Shown here one piece after another: positions 8,346 to 17,255 of a DNA stretch of 64,000 nucleotides. A model generated the notes under the pieces. The model was not told the origin of the DNA. It worked only from the letters and a program-made list of their open reading frames with translations, and did not search any database. This stretch comes from AC-32 sp963728765 (lineage in GTDB: Bacteria; Actinomycetota; Thermoleophilia; Gaiellales; Gaiellaceae). The stretch's first letter is position 1. Each line of letters starts with the position of its first letter. The position numbers and the translations under genes are program-made. The DNA is taken from assembly GCA_963728765.1 (NCBI GenBank), contig CAVSKX010000002.1, forward strand, positions 558,001-622,000. Reading direction: 5' to 3'.

Positions 8346-8365
8346 CGACTCCTCCTCTCGAGATC

Positions 8366-8393
8366 CCGGGGTGGCGGGCGCCCGCCACCCCGG
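8366..8393 (-). terminator. perfect 28-nt palindrome after Hsp20
   Basis: CCGGGGTGGCGGGC followed immediately by its exact reverse complement, starting nine bases after the Hsp20 stop. It would form a 12-14 bp GC stem; no U-run follows, as is usual for actinobacterial terminators. Confidence 0.65.
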
Positions 8394-8401
8394 CGATCGG
8401 A

Positions 8402-8824
8402 TCACGTCTTGGCGATCTCGACCTTCTTCGGCTTCGAGTCCGCGAGCTTCGGCGCGTGCACCTCCAGCACACCTTGGGCGAACTTCGCCTTGACGTGCTC
8501 GGTGTCGGCTTCTGTCGGCAGCTCGAAGCGGCGCTCGAACGCGCGCTCGAGGCGCTCGCGGAGCCGGAACGTCTTCTCCGTCTGCTCCTTCGCCTCCGTG
8601 CGCTCGCCCTTGACCGTCAGCCGGTGGTCGGAGAGCTCGATCCCGAGCTCCTTCTGCTCGAAGCCGGGCAGCTCCAGCTCGATCACGAACTCCTCGGCGG
8701 TCTCGTAGATGTCCACCGCCGGGGGAAGCGTCGGGGCGAAGCCGACCTGCTCGAACATGCGGCGCATCCGGCGCTCCATCGAGTCGAGCTCCTGGAACGG
8801 CGACCACTTCACGATCGTGGCCAT
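8402..8824 (-). CDS. Hsp20 family small heat shock protein
   Basis: A 140-residue cytosolic holdase chaperone. The N-terminal arm (MATIVKWSPFQELDSMERRM) is followed by an alpha-crystallin domain from about residue 42 (VDIYETAEEFVIELELPGFE) containing the GVLEVHAPK strand and a short C-terminal extension. The start at ATG 8824 has GGGAGGTGA upstream; a longer frame upstream is non-homologous. Neighbouring universal stress genes suggest shared stress roles. Confidence 0.9.
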   Translation of the reverse strand: MATIVKWSPFQELDSMERRMRRMFEQVGFAPTLPPAVDIYETAEEFVIELELPGFEQKELGIELSDHRLTVKGERTEAKEQTEKTFRLRERLERAFERRFELPTEADTEHVKAKFAQGVLEVHAPKLADSKPKKVEIAKT

Positions 8825-8962
8825 GACGTCACCTCCCTTCGCTGAAGAGCTCACCGCCATCCTCGCCGCCGAGCAGGGGACCGACATCGGTCATGGCACC
8901 GATCCCGGCTGTGGGCAACTACCGACCGCGAACACGCGGTGGTCGTAGGATCGGCCACATCC

Positions 8963-9388
8963 ATGTTCTTGAACATCCTCGTCGCGCTCGACGGGTCGCC
9001 CTCCTCACGGCGAGCGCTCGAGCATGCCGTTGACCTGGCCCGTGCGGGGAACGCAAAGCTCAGCCTGATCACGGTCGCGCCGCCGCTCTCGGGCTACGTG
9101 ACGCTGGCCGGGGTCAGCCAGGAGACGATGCAAGCCGAGCTCGACAAGTGGGCGGCCGACATCCTCGATGAGGCGGTTCGCACGCTCCCCGACGACGTCA
9201 CCGCCCACACGGTGCAGCGCAGCGGGCACCCCGGCCCCGAGGTCGTGCGGGAGCTCGACCGCGGGGGCTACGACCTGGTCGTGCTCGGCACTCGCGGTCG
9301 CGGGCGCGCCCAGGAGGGGCTTCTGGGAAGCGTGAACGGCTACCTCCACTTCCATTCGCGCGTGCCGCTGCTCTCCGTCCCCGCGTAA
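8963..9388 (+). CDS. universal stress protein (single domain)
   Basis: A 141-residue UspA-fold protein starting MFLNILVALDGSPSSRRALE, with the ATP-binding signature GTRGRGRAQEGLLGSVNGYL near the end (G-2x-G-9x-G-S). Such proteins bind ATP and dimerise; roles are in stress survival. A TAGGAT box lies 11 bases before the ATG and no ribosome site is evident. It precedes a second Usp gene by about 100 bp. Confidence 0.9.
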   Translation: MFLNILVALDGSPSSRRALEHAVDLARAGNAKLSLITVAPPLSGYVTLAGVSQETMQAELDKWAADILDEAVRTLPDDVTAHTVQRSGHPGPEVVRELDRGGYDLVVLGTRGRGRAQEGLLGSVNGYLHFHSRVPLLSVPA

Positions 9389-9489
9389 GCCACCACGGGC
9401 TGCGGGAAGGCCGCACGCGGAATCCGTCGCGGCCCCGATGGCCTGGTGGTCCAGGCAGAGCAGGCTTTCAGAGCGAAAGGAGGTCCGCG

Positions 9490-9969
9490 ATGAAGACCAT
9501 CGTTCTTGCAACGGATGGCTCTCCTACAGCTGAGCAGGCGACCATGCTTGCCGTCGACCTGGCTCGAGAGATGGGTGCGAGGTTGTGTGTAGCGGCCGCC
9601 TGGCAGGCTCCGCTGACGATCTACCCGTACGCACCGGAAGACGAGGTCAGCAAGCTCGAACGGGTAGAACGGCGACGAGCGACGAACGCCGCGAGGGCGG
9701 CAGTCGACCGCGCGAAGTTGGAAGGCGTCGAGGCAGAGTCGTTCGTCCGCGAAGGCGATCCCGTGGACATCGTCTCGCAGACCGCTGCCGACACCGGCGC
9801 GGAGCTGATCGTCGTCGGCTCGCACGGCTGGGGAGCGCTCCGCCGGCTCGTCTTCGGGAGCGTCTCGACGGCGCTGCTGCACGAGGCGCCGTGCCCGGTG
9901 CTCGTCGCGCGGCGCCACGGGCAGACACCGGAGGACAGCACACGCGAGAACGAGGAGGCGCTCGCCTAG
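9490..9969 (+). CDS. universal stress protein (single domain)
   Basis: A 159-residue UspA-fold protein, MKTIVLATDGSPTAEQAT at the start and VVGSHGWGALRRLVFGSVST near the end (nucleotide-binding glycine pattern), then a charged tail. AAAGGAGG lies seven bases before the ATG. Only moderately similar to the preceding Usp, so the two are not a recent duplication. Confidence 0.9.
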   Translation: MKTIVLATDGSPTAEQATMLAVDLAREMGARLCVAAAWQAPLTIYPYAPEDEVSKLERVERRRATNAARAAVDRAKLEGVEAESFVREGDPVDIVSQTAADTGAELIVVGSHGWGALRRLVFGSVSTALLHEAPCPVLVARRHGQTPEDSTRENEEALA

Positions 9970-10008
9970 CGGGCGACGCCGAGGACGTGAGCCGAGTAGG
10001 GTGGGCTC

Positions 10009-10365
10009 GTGGACGCGCTCGAGGTTGAGAGGGCGCGGCGGCGGCTGGTCGAGCGCGGCGGCGGGTACGAGATCATTCACGACTCGCCGGGGCTCGAAGT
10101 CGGCGTCTACGTGCTGGTTGCTCCGGAGCCCGACCACCAGAACGCTCACGCAGACGACGAGCTCTACGTCGTCCTCGAGGGACGCGGCGAGCTGACGGTC
10201 GAGGGTGAGGCCGTGGCGCTCCACGAGGGGCAAGCAGCCTTCGTGCCCGCCGGCGCCGAGCATCGATTCACCGGGTACGAAGGCCTGAGCGTGCTCGTGA
10301 TCTTCGCACGCCACAAGGAGGCGGCGCCCTTGCACGAACGACAGAGGATGGAGCGGCCGCTCTAG
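10009..10365 (+). CDS. cupin domain protein
   Basis: A 118-residue single cupin barrel. Motif 1-like sequence HQNAHADDELYVVLEGRGEL (H, H, E positions for a metal) and motif 2-like AAFVPAGAEHRFTGYEG are present. Such proteins range from metal-dependent dioxygenases to sugar-binding proteins; no substrate can be assigned. Start GTG 10009 lies six bases after a TAGGGT box, consistent with leaderless transcription. Confidence 0.8.
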   Translation: MDALEVERARRRLVERGGGYEIIHDSPGLEVGVYVLVAPEPDHQNAHADDELYVVLEGRGELTVEGEAVALHEGQAAFVPAGAEHRFTGYEGLSVLVIFARHKEAAPLHERQRMERPL

Positions 10366-10419
10366 ACGTCGCGCCGGGCCGCAAACGCGGCACATCGCGG
10401 CTGGAGGTAAGCACGTCGC

Positions 10420-11709
10420 ATGCTGTTCGCGGTCGTCAAGCAGCTACGCCGGCGCCACCACCGCCCGCCACTCGGGGCAGCGACACTCCGCCGGCTCGGA
10501 TTGCCCGCGTTCGTCGCGGTCCTGGGGCCGGGGCTGCTGGCCGGCCTGTCCGACGACGACCCCGCCGGGATCACGACCTACTCGATCGCCGGCGCCCGCT
10601 ACGGCTACACGCTCCTCTGGGTCTTGCTACTCGCCGTCGCGGCGCTCGTCGTCTACCACGAGCTCGGCGCGCGACTCGGCCTCGCGACGGGACAGGGCCT
10701 CGTCGGCCTCGTCCGCACGTCCTATGGCGGGCCGGCGACGTTCGTCGTCGTCGCGACCCTGGTGGTGGCGAATGTGGGCACGACGTGTGCCGAGTTCGCA
10801 GGCGTGGCCGCCGGTCTCGAGCTGGCCGGGGTCAGCCGATACCTCTCGGTCCCGGCGGCCGCCGTTCTCGTCGGGGTGGTGGTTCTGCGCGGGAGCTTCC
10901 ATCGCGTCGAGCACCTGCTGCTCCTGCTCTCGACCGCGTTCGTGACGTACGTCGCCGCCGCCTACCTCGCCCATCCTGACTGGACCGACGCAGCGCAAGG
11001 GACGGTCGTGCCGAAGTTCCCGCTCAACCGTGAGGCCGTGGTCGTCGTCACCGCCATGGTCGGCACGACGCTGGCGCCGTGGGGCGTGGCGTTCATCCAG
11101 TCCTACGCCGCCGACAAGCGCCTCACGCAGTCCGACCTGCGCTACGAGCGCGTCGACGTGTTCTCGGGGGCGATCCTGACCGGAGTAATCGGTGCGTTCG
11201 TGATCGTCGCCTGTGCCGCGACGCTGTATTCGACCGGACACCGCGAGATCAACGACGCGCGCGACGCCGCCGTCGCGCTGGAGCCGCTGGCCGGGAGCTT
11301 GGCGGCGGCACTGTTCGCATTCGGCCTCGTTGGGGCAGCGCTGCTGGCTGCCGCGGTCGTGCCGCTCTCGACCGCGTATTCGGTCGCAGAGGCGTTCGGA
11401 CAGGAGTCCGCGCTCGATGACTCGTTCGCCGAGGCGCCGCTCTTCTACGGCAGCTATCTCGGCGTCCTCGGAGTGGGCGCAGCGGTCGTCATGGTTCCCG
11501 GCCTGCCGCTGGTGCCGATCCTGTTCGTGACCCAGGTGCTGAACGCGGTCCTGCTGTTGCCGCTTCTCGTCGCGATGCGCACCCTCGCGCGCAGGCGTGA
11601 CTTGATGGGAGCGCTCGCCAACGGCCGCACCGGCGATGCCCTTGCTCTCGCGGCGCTGGCGATCGTCGCCGCCTCGATCGTCTCGCTTGCGGCCGCCGCG
11701 CTCGCGTAA
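10420..11709 (+). CDS. Nramp-related transporter with non-canonical metal-site motifs
   Basis: A 429-residue membrane protein with about 11 spans and clear Nramp-fold sequence (PAFVAVLGPGLLAGL, GYTLLWVLLL, a TM8-11 region). The canonical DPGN of TM1 is DPAG here (residues 47-50, preceded by two extra Asp) and the MPH of TM6 is APW (219-221). In Nramp proteins the DPGN Asp/Asn and the MPH Met bind Mn/Fe; losing the Asn and Met points to another ion or to an altered site, as in Nramp-related Mg transporters. Which ion it carries cannot be read from sequence. Confidence 0.8.
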   Translation: MLFAVVKQLRRRHHRPPLGAATLRRLGLPAFVAVLGPGLLAGLSDDDPAGITTYSIAGARYGYTLLWVLLLAVAALVVYHELGARLGLATGQGLVGLVRTSYGGPATFVVVATLVVANVGTTCAEFAGVAAGLELAGVSRYLSVPAAAVLVGVVVLRGSFHRVEHLLLLLSTAFVTYVAAAYLAHPDWTDAAQGTVVPKFPLNREAVVVVTAMVGTTLAPWGVAFIQSYAADKRLTQSDLRYERVDVFSGAILTGVIGAFVIVACAATLYSTGHREINDARDAAVALEPLAGSLAAALFAFGLVGAALLAAAVVPLSTAYSVAEAFGQESALDDSFAEAPLFYGSYLGVLGVGAAVVMVPGLPLVPILFVTQVLNAVLLLPLLVAMRTLARRRDLMGALANGRTGDALALAALAIVAASIVSLAAAALA

Positions 11710-11769
11710 GGCGAGGGCGCTTTACATTCTCGAGGCATCGCTCGAAGACCCCGCGGCCGCGTGAGCCGT

Positions 11770-12504
11770 CTACGAAAGAGTCCGTACGCGATCAGGGCCG
11801 GCCAGCCGTGAGGCGGCTGTACGTCGCTTCTGCGCGGAGCGGCTGGCCGGAGCGAATGCGCTCCAGGTGAACCACTGGCCGAAGCCGCGTTGCAGGGTCC
11901 GCGCGCCGCTCATCGTCAGCAGGCCGGCTCGAATCGCGCCGCCCAGCTCGGCCTGCCCCAGGTAGACGCGGTAGAGCGTGGCGGTGTCGACGCTGATCTC
12001 GAGGTCGACGTCGAAGCCGGGATGCTGGAGGCAGACCGAGACCTCGGAGGGCTCGAGGACCATCCAGTACCGCCGCTTGGGGTCGCGAAAGTCGAACTTG
12101 ACCACGATGCGGTTCGGTGGGAGCCGCCGCCGATCGACGTGGCGGGCCATCCAGACGATCAACAGGTCGGGATCGAGCTCCTCGGGGCGCGGCTTTGTGA
12201 ACGACCACGTCGCCCCCCACTCGCCGATCGCCTGCACCACCGGCTGGAGGTCACGGCCGGCCGGCGTGAGGCGGTATTCGAGGGTGCGGCCCTTGGGGCC
12301 CGTCCGGCGCTCGACGACCTCGCCCCGCTCGAGCGCGCGCATGCGGTCGGTGAGGACCGAGCGCGAGATTCCCGGGAGGCCGCGCTGGAGCTCGTTGAAG
12401 CCGCTCGCGCCGCCGAGCATCTCCCGCACGATCAAGAGCGTCCAGCGGTCGCCGAGGACCTCGGTGGCCTTCGCGACCGGGCAGTACTGCGCGTAGCTGC
12501 GCAT
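11770..12504 (-). CDS. HxlR-type winged-helix regulator with C-terminal SCP2-like domain
   Basis: A 244-residue regulator. Residues 1-100 are a HxlR winged helix (YCPVAKATEVLGDRWTLLIV, GISRSVLTDRMRALE). Residues 110-225 resemble the C-terminal sterol-carrier-like domain often fused to these regulators and may bind a ligand. It is divergent from the BBE oxidoreductase gene with 103 bp between, so control of that gene is likely. A TAGCAT box lies eight bases before the ATG. Confidence 0.85.
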   Translation of the reverse strand: MRSYAQYCPVAKATEVLGDRWTLLIVREMLGGASGFNELQRGLPGISRSVLTDRMRALERGEVVERRTGPKGRTLEYRLTPAGRDLQPVVQAIGEWGATWSFTKPRPEELDPDLLIVWMARHVDRRRLPPNRIVVKFDFRDPKRRYWMVLEPSEVSVCLQHPGFDVDLEISVDTATLYRVYLGQAELGGAIRAGLLTMSGARTLQRGFGQWFTWSAFAPASRSAQKRRTAASRLAGPDRVRTLS

Positions 12505-12607
12505 CGCTCACGATGCTAGCCGCGGATCGGCGGCAGGTCCGCGATTCGGACCGGTTGGTCCGAAAGTAGAACTAGGCAGCCGGGGGCAGCAGGACAACGT
12601 TGCTCGC

Positions 12608-14029
12608 ATGGCTACCTGGACGGTTTCCGGGATCGACGAGGAGCTCGGCGAATCGTTCCGAGGAGAGCTGCTGGTGCCGTCGAGCCCCGGCTACGACGCC
12701 GCCCGCAGGATCTGGAACGGCGCGATCGACCGCCGTCCGGCCTGCATCGCCCGCTGCACAGGCGTGGCCGACGTGGTCGCGGCGGTGCGCTTTGCGCGCG
12801 AGCACGACCTGGAGGTCGCCGTGCGGGGTGGGGGCCACAACGTCGCCGGCACCGCGGTGTGCGACGACGGGATCGTCATCGATCTCTCGGCGATGCGGGC
12901 CGTTTGGGTCGATCCCGCCGGTCGCACCGCCTGGGTGCAGGGCGGTGCTCTGTGGGGCGACGTCGACCGCGAGACCCAGGCTCATGGTCTGGCCACCACC
13001 GGCGGCATCATCGGCCACACGGGCGTCGCCGGGCTCACTCTCGGCGGCGGCCTCGGCTTCCTCATGCGCAAGCACGGGCTCGCCGTCGACAACCTGCTGG
13101 CCGCCGAGGTGGTCACCGCCGAGGGCACGATCCTCCGGGTGGCCGCCGACGAACACCCCGACCTGTTCTGGGCGCTGCGAGGCGGCGGCGGCAACTTCGG
13201 CGTCGTCACCTCGTTCCGGTTCACGCTGCACGCCGTCGGCCCGACCGTGCTGGCCGGGCCCGTGTTCTGGGCGGCCGACAACACCGCCGACGTGCTGCGC
13301 TTCTACCGCGACTTCGCCGCCGCAGCGCCGGACGAGCTCGGCAGCGTCGTCAGGCTCGGGACCGTGCCCCCACTCGCCGCCATCCCGGAGCACCTGCACT
13401 GGAGGCCGACTGTCTCCGTCGCGTGCTGTTACGCCGGCGCCGTCGAAGACGGCGAGCGTGCGGTGCAGGCCCTCCGCCGGTTCGGCACGCCGCTCGTCGA
13501 CCTGCTCTCTCCCACGCCGTACGGCGTCTTCCAGGGCGGCCTCGACGACACCGTTCTCCACGGGTGGCACTACTACTGGAAGGCGACGAACCTGGCCGGC
13601 CTTTCCGACGACCTCATCGCGGTCATCGCCGATCACGCCTTCTCCGCCGGTTCGCCCCGGTCGTACTCGGCGATGTTCCACCTGGGCGGCGCCGTCGCCC
13701 GGGTCCCCCGCGACGGCACCGCCTACGCGGGTCGCGACGTGGCTCACAACATCGTCATCGACGCCGTGTGCCTGCCCGACGAGCCCGGCGAGCGCGTCGC
13801 GACCGAAGCCGCTTGGGCGCGACGGTTCCTCGAGGCCCTCCAGCCCCACCGCGCGGGCGGCGTCTACGTCAACTTCCTCGATGCCGACGACGACTTCGGC
13901 CGGGTTCGAGAGGCCTACGGCGATCAGGTCTACCGGCGGCTCGCCGAGGTCAAGGCCAGGTACGACCCCGACAACGTTTTCCATCACAACAAGAACATCC
14001 AGCCCCGGAAGGCCCGTCCCGTTGGTTGA
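12608..14029 (+). CDS. FAD-linked oxidoreductase, BBE-like (VAO/PCMH fold)
   Basis: A 473-residue flavoenzyme. The FAD domain (about 30-215) has VRGGGHN, whose H77 is the expected 8-alpha-histidyl FAD attachment site; the usual Cys of bicovalent enzymes is absent (HTGVAGLTLGGG), so one covalent link is expected. The C-terminal berberine-bridge element is YDPDNVFHHNKNIQP. These enzymes oxidise alcohols, sugars or alkaloid-like substrates with O2. The substrate is unknown. Divergent HxlR gene suggests substrate-linked control. A second member of this family is at 58419-59780. Confidence 0.88.
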   Translation: MATWTVSGIDEELGESFRGELLVPSSPGYDAARRIWNGAIDRRPACIARCTGVADVVAAVRFAREHDLEVAVRGGGHNVAGTAVCDDGIVIDLSAMRAVWVDPAGRTAWVQGGALWGDVDRETQAHGLATTGGIIGHTGVAGLTLGGGLGFLMRKHGLAVDNLLAAEVVTAEGTILRVAADEHPDLFWALRGGGGNFGVVTSFRFTLHAVGPTVLAGPVFWAADNTADVLRFYRDFAAAAPDELGSVVRLGTVPPLAAIPEHLHWRPTVSVACCYAGAVEDGERAVQALRRFGTPLVDLLSPTPYGVFQGGLDDTVLHGWHYYWKATNLAGLSDDLIAVIADHAFSAGSPRSYSAMFHLGGAVARVPRDGTAYAGRDVAHNIVIDAVCLPDEPGERVATEAAWARRFLEALQPHRAGGVYVNFLDADDDFGRVREAYGDQVYRRLAEVKARYDPDNVFHHNKNIQPRKARPVG

Positions 14030-14164
14030 GGTTCGCGGCGAGCCGCTCTAGCATCTGCGGTTCTCTCATTCACCCGCGTCAACTCTCGATCGCGGCTAAG
14101 AGCAGGCTGACGCGACGACCGGGTCGCAAATCGCGGCGGCGACCCTAGAGGGGGCAGGCGAAAA

Positions 14165-15895
14165 ATGAGACGACAACATGCGCTGGCCACGGTCGTGGCC
14201 GTGCTGGCGATCTCCGTGCTCGTGTTCGGAGCGCCGGCCGTCGGCGGCACCGCGACGGCCTCCACCCAATACACCGTGCTGCTCGAGCAGGGCGCCTCGC
14301 ACGCCGCCGCGCTGGCGGCCGTCTCGGCGGCGGGCGGCACCGTGATCAAGCAGAACGCCGAAGTCGGCACGCTGACCGTGCAGGCACCGGCCACCGGCTT
14401 CGTGCAGCAAGTGTCGGCTTCACCCGCGATCTACGGCGCGGTCCACACGCGTCCGATCGGCCGGGTGCCCGACGCCACGCCCGGCGCCGCTCGGCACCTC
14501 CGCGACGTCGTGGAGACCGAGCACAACGCGAATGTCAGCTTCGCGCCGCAATTCGACGCCAGCCTGGCACCGGTGGGGCTGGACCCGCTGGACGCCGACC
14601 GGTGGGGCCTGCAAATGGTGAAGTCGGACCTCGCCCGCACCGTCCAGCCTGGCAGCCACGACGTGATGGTCGGCGTGCTCGACTCGGGGGTCGACGCCAC
14701 CCACCCGGACATCGCCCCGAACATCAACGTCGCGCTGTCCCGCAACTTCGTGACGGACATCCCGAACGACCCGAACGGCGCGCCGTTCGACGGGCCGTGC
14801 GAGTTCGCAGGCTGCGTCGACCCGCCCGCCTACGACGACAACGGGCACGGCACCCACGTCGCCGGCATCATCGCTGCCGCGGCCAACGGCTTCGGCGTCT
14901 CCGGCGTGGCGCCCGGCGTGACCATCGTCAGCATCCGCGGCGGCCAGGACTCCGGCTTTCTCTTCCTGCAGCCGGTGCTGGACGCGCTGACGTACGGCGC
15001 CGACATCGGGCTCGACGTGATCAACATGTCGTTCTACATCGACCCGTGGCTCTACAACTGCACGAACAACCCGGCCGACACCCCGGAACAGCAGCTCGAG
15101 CAGCGCACCACGATCGCGGCGGTGAACCGGGCACTCGACTACGCGCACGACCACGGCGTCACGCTCGTCGGCTCGCTCGGGAACAACCACGAGGATCTCG
15201 GCCACCCGCGGACCGACACCTCGAGCCCGGACTTCCCGCTCAACACGGCGTACCCGCGTCCCGTCGACAACGCGACCTGCGTCGACCTGCCGGTCGAGGG
15301 CAACCACGTGATCGGCGTGTCCGCACTCGGACCCACCACGGCGAAGGCCGACTACTCCAACTACGGCGTCGAGCAGATCAGCGTGTCCGCACCGGGCGGC
15401 TACTTCCGCGACGGGCTCGGCACGCCGATCTACCGCACCAACAGAAACCAGGTCCTGTCCAGCTACCCGCTCAACGTGCTTCGGACCAACGGCTGGGTCG
15501 ACGCCGCCGGCAACGTCACGCCGGCCGGGGTCGCGGCCGCCGTCGTCAGCTACTGCAGCGGCGGCACCTGCGGCTACTACCGCTACCTGCAGGGCACCTC
15601 GATGGCCTCGCCGCACGCGGTCGGCGTCGCCGCGCTGATCGTCAGCGAGTGGGGCAAGAAGGACAAGGCGCACGGCGGCCTCACCTTGAAGCCGGACAAG
15701 GTGAACAGAATCCTCACTCGGACGGCGGCCGAGCACGCGTGCCCGTCGCCGCCGCTCTTCTCGTACGCCGACGTCGGGCGTCCCGCCGAGTTCGACGCCC
15801 TGTGCGAAGGCACGACGGCATTCAACGGCTTCTACGGCAACGGCATCGTGGACGCGCTCGCCGCCGTGACGCGGGATGACGAGGACGAGCAGTGA
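14165..15895 (+). CDS. secreted subtilisin-like serine peptidase (S8)
   Basis: A 576-residue exported peptidase. Signal peptide about 1-33, an inhibitor-like propeptide to about residue 145, then the S8 domain with the complete triad: D173 (VLDSGVD), H228 (GHGTHVAG) and S479 (GTSMASPHA). Oxyanion Asn is likely in GSLGNN (residues 336-341). Cysteines in the CEFAGC and CSGGTC loops could form disulfides. No wall anchor or transmembrane tail is seen, so it should be released. A clear terminator follows at 15918. Confidence 0.93.
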   Translation: MRRQHALATVVAVLAISVLVFGAPAVGGTATASTQYTVLLEQGASHAAALAAVSAAGGTVIKQNAEVGTLTVQAPATGFVQQVSASPAIYGAVHTRPIGRVPDATPGAARHLRDVVETEHNANVSFAPQFDASLAPVGLDPLDADRWGLQMVKSDLARTVQPGSHDVMVGVLDSGVDATHPDIAPNINVALSRNFVTDIPNDPNGAPFDGPCEFAGCVDPPAYDDNGHGTHVAGIIAAAANGFGVSGVAPGVTIVSIRGGQDSGFLFLQPVLDALTYGADIGLDVINMSFYIDPWLYNCTNNPADTPEQQLEQRTTIAAVNRALDYAHDHGVTLVGSLGNNHEDLGHPRTDTSSPDFPLNTAYPRPVDNATCVDLPVEGNHVIGVSALGPTTAKADYSNYGVEQISVSAPGGYFRDGLGTPIYRTNRNQVLSSYPLNVLRTNGWVDAAGNVTPAGVAAAVVSYCSGGTCGYYRYLQGTSMASPHAVGVAALIVSEWGKKDKAHGGLTLKPDKVNRILTRTAAEHACPSPPLFSYADVGRPAEFDALCEGTTAFNGFYGNGIVDALAAVTRDDEDEQ

Positions 15896-15917
15896 CGACA
15901 ATCGCGTAGCACTTCGA

Positions 15918-15947
15918 GGAGCGGCCCCGCGCTGGCGGGGCCGCTCC
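15918..15947 (+). terminator. 13-bp stem terminator after the subtilase
   Basis: GGAGCGGCCCCGC pairs perfectly with 15935-15947 across the loop GCTG, followed by CGTGTCTT. It lies 22 bp after the subtilase stop and may also end transcription of the opposite strand. Confidence 0.85.
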
Positions 15948-15954
15948 CGTGTCT

Positions 15955-16128
15955 TCAGCGCATCGCTTTCTTCACGAGCGCGCCGATCTTCGCCTCCTCC
16001 TTGGGCGTCAGCTCCGTCAGCGCGAACGAGGTCGGCCACATGGCGCCCTGGTCGAGGTTCGCCGCCTGGTTGAAGCCGAAGGTCGCGTACCTCATCGCGG
16101 CCTGTTCCTCGGCCGTGAATCCCTTCAG
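15955..16128 (-). pseudogene. DUF1801-type gene remnant with internal deletion
   Basis: Minus-strand reading gives LKGFTAEEQAAM joined directly to RYATFGFNQAANLDQGAMWP and then TSFALTELTPKEEAKIGALV, ending KKAMR and TGA. The first block matches the N-terminus and the rest the C-terminus of DUF1801/YdhG-like proteins (about 140 residues), whose middle 80 or so residues are missing at the junction. No ATG/GTG start is present. The deletion keeps the frame. It lies just downstream of the ankyrin gene in the same direction. Confidence 0.65.
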
Positions 16129-16142
16129 CGCTGCGCTCGACC

Positions 16143-17168
16143 TCAGCCTGCGGTCAGCGGTCGCAGGATCGCATCGACCTGCTCGTGGCCGTGGCTGTCG
16201 AACCCGCCTTGTTCAGCCCGGCTCCAGTCGAGCGCGGTTCGTCCCTCCTTGTCCCGGAGATTCGGGTCGGCGCCGCGCTCGAGCAGCCGGCGCACGCTCG
16301 CCGGGCGCCCGTTCTGCGCGGCGATCCGCAGCGCCTGGCGCCCCCACACCTCGTCGAAGGCATCGACCGGTGTGCCGGCGTCGATCAGCTGGTCGACGAC
16401 GGCCAGCCGCTCGTGGTCGGCAGCGAACACGAGCGCCCGGATCCGCGCTTGCAGATCGGCCTCGGGTGTCAACCACCCGGTGACGTCGCCCGCGGCCGCG
16501 GCCTCCTCCAGGCTCGTCACCTCCGCTCCGGCCGCCACGAGCAGATCGAGCACGTCGGTCATCCCGAAGACGGCGGCGTGGAGGAGCGCGCTGCCACCGG
16601 GAACACCGCCCGAGTCGGGGGCCGAGCGCGCGTTCACGTCCGCACCCGCCTCGATCAGCACCTTGGCGACCTCGGCGTCGCCGTAGCTGGCGGCGGTGAT
16701 CAGCGGCGTCTCCCTGTCCCCTGGGTCACCGTCCACCGGCGCGCCCGCGTCGATCAGCGTCTGCGCCACCGCGCCGGTCCCGGGCAGCTCGCGTGGCAGC
16801 CCGAGCCGGTCGGCGTCGAACCGCAGCATCGCCATGAAGCCGAGCGGCAGCGCCTGCTTGTGGTCACGCCAGTGCTCCATCTTGATCTTCGCCAGCTCGG
16901 GCTGGTCGGAGAGCATCTGGCCGAGACGGTCGAGGTCGCGGCCCGTCAGGATCTCGCGCCGCTCTACCTCGCGCTTCAGTCGCGGCCAGCTTGCAAATCC
17001 GTACTCCCGCGCCAGCGCCAGCTGCGCCGAGGCGAGCACGAGCCGGTCACTGACGGCAGCGATCCGGGCGAGCGCTTCGGTATCGCCGGTCTTCGCGGCT
17101 CGGAGCAGGTCCTTCGCCTGACGACGGAGCTGCTCGAGGTTCGTCTGAACAGGGAGAAGCTCGGGCAT
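16143..17168 (-). CDS. ankyrin repeat protein
   Basis: A 341-residue cytosolic protein. The N-terminal 75 residues are helical (NLEQLRRQAKDLLRAAKTGD, YGFASWPRLKREVE), typical of this actinobacterial family; ankyrin repeats follow at about 145-180 (ETPLITAASYGDAEVAKVLI), 195-225, 240-275 and 280-320 (GRTALDWSRAEQ). These mediate protein contacts. Start ATG 17168 has AAAGGAG six bases upstream. No partner can be inferred. Confidence 0.85.
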   Translation of the reverse strand: MPELLPVQTNLEQLRRQAKDLLRAAKTGDTEALARIAAVSDRLVLASAQLALAREYGFASWPRLKREVERREILTGRDLDRLGQMLSDQPELAKIKMEHWRDHKQALPLGFMAMLRFDADRLGLPRELPGTGAVAQTLIDAGAPVDGDPGDRETPLITAASYGDAEVAKVLIEAGADVNARSAPDSGGVPGGSALLHAAVFGMTDVLDLLVAAGAEVTSLEEAAAAGDVTGWLTPEADLQARIRALVFAADHERLAVVDQLIDAGTPVDAFDEVWGRQALRIAAQNGRPASVRRLLERGADPNLRDKEGRTALDWSRAEQGGFDSHGHEQVDAILRPLTAG

Positions 17169-17255
17169 GACGTCTCCTTTCGAAGCGGCCAGCGGTTCGC
17201 GAGCCAGGCCAAGTAGGAGAACGCCACTAGCTATGTCCGCAACCGAGAGGTGGAC

